A stretch of DNA of 64,000 nucleotides. It comes from Hygrophila difformis. Taxonomy: Eukaryota > Streptophyta > Magnoliopsida > Lamiales > Acanthaceae. The notes beneath the pieces were generated by a model that saw nothing but the letters and a program-made list of their open reading frames with translations, had not been told where the DNA came from and ran no database searches. A program made the position numbers and the translations under genes. The stretch spans positions 58,742,915-58,806,914 of the forward strand of contig JAOANR010000006.1 of the NCBI GenBank assembly GCA_030278955.1. Reading direction: 5' to 3'. Each line of letters opens with the position of its first letter. The first letter of the stretch is position 1. This document shows positions 33,050 through 44,271 of the stretch, piece after piece.

Positions 33050-35323
33050 GTTAAGTATTAAACTTCAACTCAATTTATTACAACTAAATAATAAAACAAT
33101 ATAGTCAATTGATATATTGATAGAAATCGTTTAATCGCACATGATTTGGAAATATATATGTAGGTTCATAAATAAAAGGGCAATCAAAAAGGAGTTTATT
33201 CCATTTTTAAGCCATATAAAAGTTGCGTTTCCAGAATTGGCATCAAAATCTGAATTTGAATAGCCACATGACCTATTTGAAATTAGTAAAGAACCCCAAC
33301 AATTTTTTCTTTATTTCCCTAAAACCCTCAAAAGTTTGACTTTATACAACACTTTAATTTTATTTCAAATTTTCCTATATAAATGACACCTAAAGCACTT
33401 GAAATTTGTATCAGAGCTTAAGTTTTATTGAGGAACATATTAATTATATTATTTATATTATATTATCTCTTAGTGGAGAAGATTTTGATTTTATGGATTA
33501 AAATAGTTTGGAATCGAAGAGTTATTTCCAAAATTTTTAAATAAAAATTAAAAATTTCCAAAGAAAATTCTTGAACTTGTTGTAAGACAAGAGGTTATCG
33601 ACCAATATTCATTTCATAAAAATGAGAGGAACTGATTGAAAAGAAATTGATCCGGATAGCTCTAAGCTATCCGAGGATTTGAAAAAAACCAAAAAACGAT
33701 TCAGGACTTTGGCAACGGGTATTAATCTGAAAAATAGATAACTTGAATTTCGGATATTATGAAAAGACAGAAGGATATTAATAGATCTTCCAAAAATAAC
33801 CAAACAAATATTAAAGATGCATTTGGACCAGTAGCTTTACATCATCAAAGATGGTTCCAAAGCCAAAAACACTAGAAGAATAGATGATTGATCTTCTGGG
33901 AAAAATAAAAATAAAAATAAAAATCGAATGAGTATTTGCAGGGCTGATCTATGCGATCTACAAGAACTAGCATAATCATTTTCCCAACTTGGGATTATGA
34001 TCTATTAATGTGAAACTCTATAATTTTTTTCAATTGGGTTATGCGAAAGAATCAAATCCAACTTAACTCACGAAAGAATCAAATCCAACTTATGACTTCC
34101 AGATGAACGCATGCATGTTTCTTGAGGCAATGATTAAAATCTATCAAGCCAAAGCATACAAGCACTACAAAATATTCCATATGGACATATATATTTAGGA
34201 AGTCAAAATTGAAATGTAGAGAGAGATGTATATAATCTTGCCTTATTTCCCAAGACGATCTTGAAGCGCCTTATTTCTTATCAAATTAAGCAGTGTGAAA
34301 GAATTTGCCAATTAAGCCTCGCTTCAACTTGACAATGATTTAAAGCAAATAAAACACCAAAACTGGAAAAAGTCTGTCCAGGCCTGAATGTGTTGCTGGC
34401 ATTGATATTTTAGTTTAATGGGTTTTCATTTGTTTGGACATAGTCGGCAGATGCCTTGCTGCCAATTATTTTCATTTATCTGCTTCTACATTATTCGATC
34501 TCGAAACAATATTCAAATTGAAAAACCTATCCAACAGTTAAAAATAGGAAGAAAATAAAAACTCAAATAGGCTTATAATTATGCTTGATTTCCAAAAAAA
34601 AAAATAATAAATCTCAACTAATCTTGTAACTATGTAAATCTTGTCCAATTTATCCTACACAATCCTTAATGACAATTAATGTTGTCGTAGCAGTGGATTA
34701 ATATATCTAATAAGGGTGACATAGCAGTATTATCCATTGTCACGTCAACGTTAATTGTCATTAGGGGCTGAATGGGATGGATTGAACAAGATTAGCATAG
34801 TTACCGAATGTATTGGGTAAATATATTTTTATAGGATGAATTAAGAAATCAAACATAATTATGTGAATATAGGAGTTTTTTTTTCCATTAGAAATAGAAT
34901 AGAGAAAGTACTCCATAATTTAAATCAACTTGCGTATGCAACTGGTATTGTATCTATGTACGTGCATCCATGCTTCCCTTCTGCAACCTAACCAATAACT
35001 AATTAATTCAGTTTTATGAGTTGACCCAGTGACAGTGACATTTGATCGATCCCATATGAAGAAACTTTTTCCTATTTAGTTTCCGCCAAGAATTTTCCAT
35101 TATAGTTTTTAATTCGAATTCCGTCATGAGCTATGCAGCTAAATCCATTGTGAATTTTTGTGGCAAAATACAGGAATTTTCCTTCGATTTCCGTCAGGAG
35201 CTGTGTAGCTAAATCCGTTGTAAAATTTATGACAAAATAATTCTATAGATAAATCTGTCAATACTTTGTGACTGTTCCATTATGTCAAAAAATATGTGTC
35301 ATTTGTGGCTGAAATATTTTGTC
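33050..35323. other. Intergenic AT-rich stretch
   Basis: No gene, RNA or clear mobile element is recognised. A diverged direct repeat of about 60 bp (ATTTCCGTCAGGAGCTGTG / AATTCCGTCATGAGCTATG, each followed by CAGCTAAATCC-like text) lies at 35110-35225. Confidence 0.5.
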
Positions 35324-35341
35324 AAAAAATATGTCATAATT

Positions 35342-35469
35342 CACCAACAGCAGTTGGCTTGAGTGGATGGGGGCTCTAGTCGCTTAAGCAAGGTCTCGGT
35401 TGCCCTTGCAGATCCTCGAGGGATTAGTCTTGGGCCCAATGTGGCCTGGGATACCCCGGTATTTACCTA
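35342..35469 (+). mobile_element. SINE with 18-bp target duplication
   Basis: The perfect duplication AAAAAATATGTCATAATT occurs at 35324-35341 and 35470-35487. The 128-bp insert has a tRNA-like head: box A as TGGCTTGAGTGG, box B degraded as GGTCTCGGTTGCCC. Its body shares GGGCCCAATGTGGCCTGGGA with the element at 55.1 kb. Confidence 0.85.
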
Positions 35470-35487
35470 AAAAAATATGTCATAATT

Positions 35488-36270
35488 TGCGGCTGAAATA
35501 TGTTATGTTGCACATATTCATTCCGTTGTAATTTGTGACAGATTAAAATTAAATTTTATGCAAATGGGTTATTTTAAATTTTGTTTTAACCCCAAAAATA
35601 TTGAACCAATTGGCATTTCTATTAATAATTGATGAAAGGACCAAAAATAGAAAGAAAAAAAAAATATTCTAATGGCACTAAAAATGTAAATTTTCAAAAC
35701 ATATGGATAAAAAATAGGTGATAGAAAAATTTGAAGGACCAAAAGTGAATTTTCCCTTTTTTTTTTTTTCAACCTTGACAAATGACAAATGTATTAATTA
35801 AAATATAGAGAGAAAAAAACTTGGTAAAATAGATCAAGATAGCATGTAGAACGATGTCCAGTTTAATTTAATTAAACCGCCCATATCTGATTAAATGAGT
35901 TGCGTGCACACAACCATGGGGCTTCGGTAAAATTAGAATCATGACAATTGAGTTTATTAGAATCCAGTGAAAGCCATCGCTATGACAAATTCTTGAGAAT
36001 CCTACAGAAATTTATGAGGCACTCTGTCTATCTGTAGGAACTTTTCTCCTTTTTGAACCCAATATAAATTCACTGACATAATATAGGGGGTGAAATTTGA
36101 GAATTGGGAATTGGGAATTGATGGTAAAATCTACCAACGTCATCATATAGAGAAATCTGCTCACAACAAATGAATTTTCAACATCATCTGATCATCACAC
36201 AGAGAAATCTGACTTACAAAGAAGAAAAAAGAAAATCTTGGCTGATTACATTCATAATTTGAAGAAAGGA
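35488..36270. other. Intergenic, 3' flank of the GMC-hydrolase gene A
   Basis: AT-rich. No gene is seen. It probably holds the 3' UTR and terminator of the minus-strand gene ending at 36276. Confidence 0.5.
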
Positions 36271-36275
36271 AGCCA

Positions 36276-39200
36276 TTAAAAGAAGAACAATCTGAAAAGT
36301 ACAACCAATAATATAAAAATGATGAGCAAAGGGATAATCCAGCCTTCAAAGCTAACCACATTTTCATAAGGATCTGCAGACCATGCCAAGGCATAGTTCA
36401 TGTAGTTGTTTCCTCCTTCAGTCTTGAACCTACTTGTTTCCTCTTCAACCAAATCAAGGTATCTCTGAATGTGAGGAAATACCTTCTCTGACGATTTCTC
36501 TCCAATCCAAAGATCGGAGTGTCCAAAACCATCGATGACCACCCTTTCATGCCTGTAATGAGGCTGGTGCAGCTTCATGTACTTATTTGCAAGAAAAGAT
36601 GTCTCGGGAGTCACGAGGAGGGTTCTTCCCCCAGAAATGTATAGTGTTGGCAACGCCATTCTCTCGGGGTGAATCAGGTACGCATTATCCCCCTCGCTAT
36701 CTACTATGAAACCAGCCTTGCAAATTTTTCTGAGATGAGGAAATGCAGCCATTGGGAGCTGAGTGAGGTTTTCTTTGTTCATCCAGTAATGCATTGTGGG
36801 ACTTATGTTCTCATGCCAAAATGCATTCCCAAAAATGCCTGAAAAAACCTCACATTCGTCGCAGGTGCATCTCTCATAGCGGGGAATTAGATGAGCTATA
36901 TATTTGAGTACCCTGTGTCTGAAAGTCAGAGTTGATGTCTGAAGCATTGGTAAAATCTTGTTCTCACCCATTATGACCATGGAAACCTGCACATCATCAG
37001 TTGTCTTTAAAGACATATAAATCTGAACCGAAGAACATAGCTATCAGATACAATTCTTATGATCCTAGGCCTTATCTCGGTCAATTATCAATGTGGACCT
37101 CAAACAATAACTACACAGATCACATAAAACCATTCTGTATAAAAATTTCCCAACTATTGTAATATATTTCTAATCTGTTTTTAGATCCTCTCTTCCCCTT
37201 TTAACACAACTGAAGGAGTCTCCACATTCTTAATGATACTGTATTTAGATTTTCCGTACAAAAAACAAAGAGGTACTAGAGATTAGGGAGAGAGAGCTTA
37301 CTAGAACCAATGGAAGCCACATTTTGAATGATGAATATGCAGTGAGTTTGAAATACATTGAGGAGTTTGAACAGGACAGCGAAGCAATGTGCTTGGCTGA
37401 GACATGGCCTCCCATTAGAGAGATATGAATGGCACAACCACCAATGCAATGTGCAACTACATGTATCTTTTTAGATCCTTGGTAGAACTCAATGATCTTA
37501 TTAATTGCTGCATCAAAGAAATTCCTTCTGAGCCTCTTCCTCTTGCATGAGTAATGGAAGAAATGTAAGCGTACAACGATATGTAAATTTACCTGCCGGA
37601 ATGTCCATTCTGCCAATATCTTCAATTGTGAACTTGTTTGAAGGATTTGACCAGTGCACCCTAGAATGCAGTAGCCATACATCACGCCCATCTTTTAGTA
37701 AAGTTCTAATAAAGTCATTGCGCTCTGTTGGTAAATAATAGCTTTCGGTTGCATAACCATTGATCAACAACACTGGATAGAGCTTTTTCCCTTGTATATG
37801 TTCCTGATGACCATTGCTTGATTCCCAGTGCTCCAAGTGGATTATAAAATTGTCCTCTGCAGAAAATGAATCAGATCTTCATCAGAATGAACCAAGGTAG
37901 AATACATTAGGTGTGGATAATAGTTCAATCACCTGTCTGAATCTCATAAACTGTACTGCTCGGATAAGGCTCTCGAGGCAATTCCATTTTAGAGAAATCG
38001 ATGTGACTTCCACGAGGTGCTTGATGGATATAGGTCCTAAAAATTGATTGCAATAGAAGCAGCACAAACTTGATCCTGCCTTGACCTTCAAGGGCACACA
38101 CACTTTTCAGAAGCTCTAGTGGAGAAATATGAAGCTTTCCCGATAGATCCATTTCATCTTCTCCCAGCTTGTTATTGGGAACTTTTCTCAAAGTTACATG
38201 CAATGTAGTCGATTCTCTCCATGCATAAAGACCAAGTAGATAAGGGTTCATCATTTTTCGCCCCTCAAGAATATATCTGCCAAAAAAAAAAAAAATGATG
38301 ACTCCAAGATTTAGTTAACATATTCATCCAATAACCAAGGGTGGTATGTTTTAAACAAACGTATGTCAAACCTTGCGCCAGAAGAAGTCGCCAAGAGGAG
38401 ATGGTAGTTCATATATTGTGTATAAGGCGTTCTGATGTCTGTTTTGCATAAATCAACTTCACCATGGATAATATACATCTTGCCCACTTCAAGAGCATTG
38501 CATTCGATGTATCCACCGACCTGGCCACATAAAGGGGGAAAGGATTTTCCAATGGCTACGTTCGTTTTGTCTACATCACATGAAGTTTCAAACCTCAAAT
38601 TCAGATGAGCCGTACACAACATGCCACCAACTTGTCCTCTCATGACTTCCTTTGTCATGACATATGAGTTGGACCTCTTTCCCGTCTTGTATTTGCTTAT
38701 CGAACCTGGTTCCGGATCAAATTTTCTATTTAGGAAGTTTCCACTGTAGTTGGCAGACTCCTGGACAAGGCATCGACTAACATGCTCGGCAACTGCAGCA
38801 ATAGTAAGAATGGGGTTGATTCCAATAGAGCAAGGAATTAACGACGCATCACAAACATAAAGTCCAGGGTGCACCCCTGTCGGAGATTTTGTATCAAAAA
38901 CTTGACCATCAGGGTTACAAACACCAGATGAAACATCGGACGAAGCATTGCACCCTCCTAAGAGATGCACCGAAGAACTCCTATATCGTGCCATGAAGAG
39001 GACTCCACTTAATTTCTTAGCAAGCTTCTGGAAAGCTTCAACTTTTCGTGGCAGCAAATGATCTTTTGGAGGCTGAAAGAGAATTCTGTTCGTCTCTCTG
39101 TCGAATGTAAGTTTTCCATTGTTGTCATCATGTCCAATTGCATTCAGAACCATCTCTTGGCTGGGATTCAAATTTAGCATATGTTTCAGCCAGTTCAATA

Positions 39201-40802
39201 AGACGTATCCAAACCAACTGTAATTATTAGAGTGTGATTTATACGTTGTTCCTCCTTTAAAAAGGAAGCTCGGATAGGCGGTTGGAATAACTGCACTCTT
39301 TAATCAAGGAAATACAAGACACTTAGATTTAATATAAATTGAGCAAAAAGAGAACCATATTATAAATGATGCCTTAGCAGATTTATTTACCTGAATTGTA
39401 AAACCTAGTGAAGACGAATATGAAGAAGAGATCGATGGTCCTGGTCGTTCATGAAAAGGTATGGCAGAAACTTGGTTTCTGTTTAATCCAAAAGCATTTA
39501 GAGGTGCTGGGCTTCCAGCAAGATAGGCAACATTATTGCCATTGCAGCTAAATCCTGATCCGAGCTTCTGAGATACTTGCAATCCTCTCAACTCGGACTG
39601 GAATAGAATTTTTGTTGTGCCAAATACTCCAGCTGCAGAAGAAATACCATGAGGTGGATCTCAAAAACGGAGAGAAAAATAAATAATAGTACTTCACAAA
39701 CAAACCTGAGAGAATAACTATATCAGCAGCTATATGGTCAAATTCATTCAGAAATACAAGCCACTTGCGCCGGCTTCTTTTTAATTTGCCCTGCTGCTTG
39801 CACGTATCACTTAAGTTTCTTACAACATATTGAACCTCACATTCAGTTTTAATGGTACATCCAGCCTGCAATGAGAAATCTACATCAGGATTACTAATCT
39901 AATCGGCAAAAATTGTAACGAAATGGGGTGAAAGGGTGAATCAAAATTTAATGTTTTGAAAAAAATTTGTATAGTAGAAGATAACAACATACGCTTATAG
40001 CAGAGGCCAAATAGGTTTTATCTGTTGAATTCTTGGCATTGTAAGGACAGCCAGCAAGACAATTCCCACATGCCAGACAACTTGCACTTTCCTGAGACCT
40101 CTTTGAATCAGAAACCTGTTCTTCCATATCAAAATTCATGCTCAATTTGATCGGTTCAGGAATTAATTTGCTTTCATTCTCTTCACCTATGACCCCTTCC
40201 ATAACATTTGAATTCTGAAACTTAGTGGGAACATTCTGTGCCCTGAGCATGTCTGATGCAGCGGCCTCATACCTGTCCCAATCTTTCTCCCAAGCCTTTG
40301 GCCATTTGGGATTCCTTCGTGCACGAACTGTTGGGGGTAGAATCACTCCTGCATTTACCAGCGATCCACCTCCTAAGCCACAAGCTGTAACTGCAAGAGC
40401 ATCGTCTTGTAGATGCACCTAGTCCATCATATACAAAATTTTCACATCAGATCAACTGGGTGTATAACCATAGGCAAATAGAAGCAGAAATCATAGAGGT
40501 ATAAGAAAAGAAAACAAAAAAAAAAAGAAGAAAAAAGCAACCTGAAACAATGCATCTCTAGGACCAAAGTTTACTCTCATGTGCTTATTTTCCACCCTGA
40601 CAGCAGAACACATCTTGAAACTGTCAGTTGGGAAATCCTTAGCTTCCCACTGGCGCCCTTTCTCCAGCAAACACACTTTAAATCCGGCCGTTGACATACG
40701 GCATGCAGCAACAGAACCACCATATCCAGACCCCACAACAACAACATCATAACCTTCACCATTTCCAGCATCAAAGAAGTCTTCTGAGTTTGCTTTATCC
40801 AT
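36276..40802 (-). CDS. GMC oxidoreductase - alpha/beta-hydrolase fusion, copy A (1179 aa)
   Basis: Nine exons on minus: 40802-40542, 40418-39993, 39865-39706, 39632-39391, 39297-38372, 38276-37933, 37856-37593, 37507-37302, 36986-36276. All introns are GT-AG and the coding length is 3540 nt. Residues 1-540 form a cholesterol-oxidase-like GMC flavoprotein: FAD loop VVVGSGYGGS (21-30), GLGGGS (102-106), HLLGG (474-478) and His535 in the terminal NPxLTIAAVAEH block. Four cysteines (201, 204, 207, 211; CX2CX2CX3CP) resemble a ferredoxin-type iron-sulphur site. Residues ~600-790 match the extra domain after GMC domains of bacterial relatives. Residues ~800-1125 are an alpha/beta-hydrolase (LLINGYATESYYLPT). 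Its nucleophile elbow reads HCIGG, with Cys895, not Ser. His1099 (GFGHSDLW) is the likely base. A membrane anchor (1159-1178) ends the protein. A role in oxidising and hydrolysing a steroid or other lipid is inference. Confidence 0.85.
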
Positions 40803-40829
40803 GTTTACTCACAAAGCTTGAATCCTATG

Positions 40830-40856
40830 TACATATATATATATATATATATATAA
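40830..40856. repeat. (AT)n microsatellite
   Basis: An AT dinucleotide run in the 5' flank of copy A, about 30-55 bp upstream of its start codon. Confidence 0.9.
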
Positions 40857-40945
40857 TTTATTCAAATTTTTTAAGCTAACTGCTGTTTCATCTCAGCAGT
40901 GGCAAACAAGTTTAAGATATTATAAATTGCGTCAATTTTTATTGG

Positions 40946-40948
<3 letters not shown>

Positions 40949-41001
<53 letters not shown>
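40949..41001. repeat. (GA)n microsatellite
   Basis: About 26 GA units in the promoter-side region of copy A. Such runs can bind GAGA/BPC factors in plants. No further evidence of function is visible. Confidence 0.9.
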
Positions 41002-41006
<5 letters not shown>

Positions 41007-41329
41007 CTAAGTAACTGGTCAAACTAAGAAAAATGGTGAAAAATTTGTATCTTATACTATATGTTTGTATAGGTGGAGCCGTAGATTAAGACAAAAATTA
41101 AAAAGTCTCACGTCAGATTAAGTCAGAAGTCCTGTGAAATTCTTTATGGCCTGGGAACAACATTTGAGAAAGTCAATGCTTCAAGTTCAAAGAAAATTGA
41201 TAGTAGAGAAAGACGGGCATTAAGATATTTTTATTTAACAAGGAATGTCAACGCTTTGAAAGTAACATGATTGCGTTCAGGAGAGTCCAACATAGAGAAA
41301 TGAACTGATAATCAATATCCCAACTATTC

Positions 41330-41590
41330 ATTTGCTGATTCTTCAAATGGCAAATTATTTATAATCAACATTTAAAGGAAGGATTTTTAAGTGGGTACCT
41401 AGGAGGGATTATTTTTTGGCGTTGGGGGTTTATTAATAATTTTCCCTTCTTCTTCAAATGTTTGAATTGTTGAATTCTGATTTTGTGTGCTGGACTTGGT
41501 ATTTAATTAAATGTCCCTTCATTTGCTGATTCTTCAAATGTTTGAATTGCTGGATTTCGATTTTATGTGCTGGACTTGGTTTTAATATAT
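41330..41590. repeat. Tandem ~75-80-bp repeat between copies A and B
   Basis: TTGCTGATTCTTCAAATG occurs near 41333 and 41523, with a partial TCTTCAAATGTTTGAATTG at 41451. A GTGCTGGACTTGGT block follows the last two. It is a local duplication in the spacer. Confidence 0.7.
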
Positions 41591-42529
41591 TTTTGTATTT
41601 ATTGTCATCATCATCATCACATAACACTAATAAATCCAAGAAAGAAAGCCATCATGAAAAAAAATAAAAAATAAAAATCTTGGATCATCACATAAATAAT
41701 TTGAATTAAGACAGACATGAAAAGATTAAAAATCTGAATATTATGAATGCTACAATGATAGTCAAAGGGATAATCCAGCAATCAAAGGTATCCTCATTTC
41801 TGTAAGGATCAGCAGACCATGCCATGGCATATTTCATGTAGTTGTTTCCTCCTTTACTCTCAAACCTACATTTTTCCTCTTCAACCAACTCAAGGTATCT
41901 TTGAATGTGAGGAAATACCTTCTCTGAAGATTTCTCCCCAATCCAAAGATCAGAGTGCCCGAAACCATCGATCACCACCCTTTCATGTCTGTAATGAGGC
42001 TGGTGCAGCTTCATGTACTTATTTGCAAGAAAAGATGTCTCCGGAGTTACTAAGAGGGTTCTTCCCCCAGAAATGTATAGTGTTGGCAACGCCATTCTCT
42101 CGGGGTGAATCAGGTACACGTTGTCCCCGTTGCTATCCACTATGAAACCGGTTTTGCAAATTTTTCTAAGATGAGGAAATGCAGCCATTGGCAGCTGAGT
42201 GAGGTTTTCTTTGTTCATCCAGTGATGCACTGTAGGAGTAATGTTTTCATGCCAAAATGTGTTGCCAAAAATGCCTGAAAAAACCTCACATTAGTCGCAG
42301 GTGCATCTCTCATACCGAGGAATTAGATGAGCTATAAGTTTGAGTAACCTGTGTCTGAAAGATACAGTTGATGTCTGAAACATGGGTAAAATCTTGCTCT
42401 CACCCATTATGGCCATTGAAACCTGTACATCAGTTTGGTTTTAAGGCAAACAACTCCGAACCAAAGAATATCACCATCATAAACAGACCGTCTCGAACTC
42501 TTTGGGGCCCTGAGCCAAATGTTTTAATT

Positions 42530-42543
42530 TTTTTTGACGCAAC
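42530..42543 (-). mobile_element. Tiny insertion with 17-bp direct repeats
   Basis: AGCCAAATGTTTTAATT occurs at 42513-42529 and 42544-42560. Between them are only a T run and GACGCAAC. It resembles a retroposon truncated to its A-tail plus 8 bp. A repair-linked duplication with filler is the alternative. It lies in the enlarged last intron of copy B. Confidence 0.6.
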
Positions 42544-42596
42544 AGCCAAATGTTTTAATTGAGCCTCACATAGTGATAAAAATAAATTATTTTATA

Positions 42597-42832
42597 CTCC
42601 ATCCGTCCTAGACTCTTAGGTATAATTTTAATCTTATTCATTGTTCAACTTTGACTCAATTTTCTTGTAAATATATATGGAAAAAAAGTAATTGAGTTTG
42701 GTCTTGTTAGAGTATTATACTCGTATATGTTTAGAATATATATTTACATCATTTTTACTTGTACATATTTTAAGATATTAATGATTAGAAAAGTGTATTA
42801 TATTGTGACATTTATGTTGGGACAAATGAAAT
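42597..42832. mobile_element. Degraded Stowaway-like MITE in copy B intron
   Basis: The left end CTCCATCCGTCCTAGACTC follows TA. The right end carries a weak complement (GTTGGGACAAATGAAAT), also next to TA. It is AT-rich and non-coding. It accounts for part of the intron growth. Confidence 0.5.
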
Positions 42833-44271
42833 ATTAAGTAAATCTAAAAATATAAATAAATCATACTAAATATTTTGAATACAAAAAAAATACTAAAAGA
42901 TAAGGAGCATTTAATAAATTTATCTATAAAACCAAATACAAATTCTCAATCGAAAAATTTTATACTTTTGGGATTTTGTAAGGAAATGAAGATTGGGAAC
43001 GGAACAAACTAGAAAAAGAGAATTCGTAACAACTTTGACAATAGTATTAACTAAAATTTAAATAAAAAATCAAGGGAACAATTATTATGATCCAAGCCTT
43101 TATCTTGGTCAATTATCAATGTAGACCTTTTCAAACTGTAGCTATTTAAGATTTCATAAAAACTCTATAAGATACATTTTGCTTTAGTTATTTATGTTTG
43201 GTAAAATGAATAGTAGTCCTTATTTTTAAGGTATTGGTTGACTAGAGTAGTTATACTTGTATGATCAACATGTGCTTGTCTTATAGTATTTTGTATGTAT
43301 TCACTAAAAGAATAATATTTAATAAATTTAAATTTTTGAATAAATATTTTTTGAAATTTGTGAAATAAACTATTTAAGTTAATTATTTTTTATATTAATT
43401 CAGAATTCAATATTTAGATTAATAATACTGTTTAAATAAAAGTAAAAGATATCAAATGTATAAATTTTATAAAAATTTTAAATTTTTTTTAAAATTATTA
43501 TGTAATAAATATTTATTAAAATATTTTTTATTTTTTATTTTATATGTGGAATTATATCTATTTTTATTCAATGTAATATATAGTAAATACAATTATAAAA
43601 TTTAGTTATTATTTTTCAATAAATTTATCTTCTAGTAAATTAGAAATAATTTTATTTGATAAAAATAAATAAATTTGGGTTTATTAGTTAAACGAGATAT
43701 GGATTTTTAATTGAATTATGGTTATTTTGCAAATAAACAAAATTTTAAAAAATTAACATTAACCTCAATGAATATTTTTTCTTAAAAATTAAACAGAATG
43801 ACCAAAAATGGAACAAAAATAATTATCTTATGGGACTAGAAGTGGAAATTTGGAAATTTATAAACTTTGGACCAAAAGTGGGTGAGAGAAAATCCTACTG
43901 GACCAATCGACGCAAACAATAATCACAGGACCAAAAGTGGACGAGAAAAAACTTCTACAGGACCCACTTAAATCTTCTACAGGACCAAAAGTGGGTGACA
44001 GAAAATGAAATGAAGAAGAATGAAATTTCAGAAAATTATGCTGTGAAGGTGTATTATCAGGTTTCTAGAATCTAAAAAATTAACAATAATTACAGATTGC
44101 ATACTACTACTGTGTTCAATCACAACAATCTCTCAATTATTATAATTTCTTTCTAATCATTTTTAGATCTTCCCTTCCCCATTTTTAGACATTCAACACA
44201 TGATACTGTATTTAGATTTTCCAGACACAAGGCCAAGAGTTATTCGAACTTATTAGGGAGAAAGAACTTAC
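42833..44271. other. AT-rich remainder of the enlarged last intron of copy B
   Basis: No gene is seen. A local triplicated phrase GGACCAAAAGTGG(G/A) occurs at about 43871, 43929 and 43982, with AGAAAA(A/T) spacing. This is a short degenerate tandem array. Confidence 0.6.
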
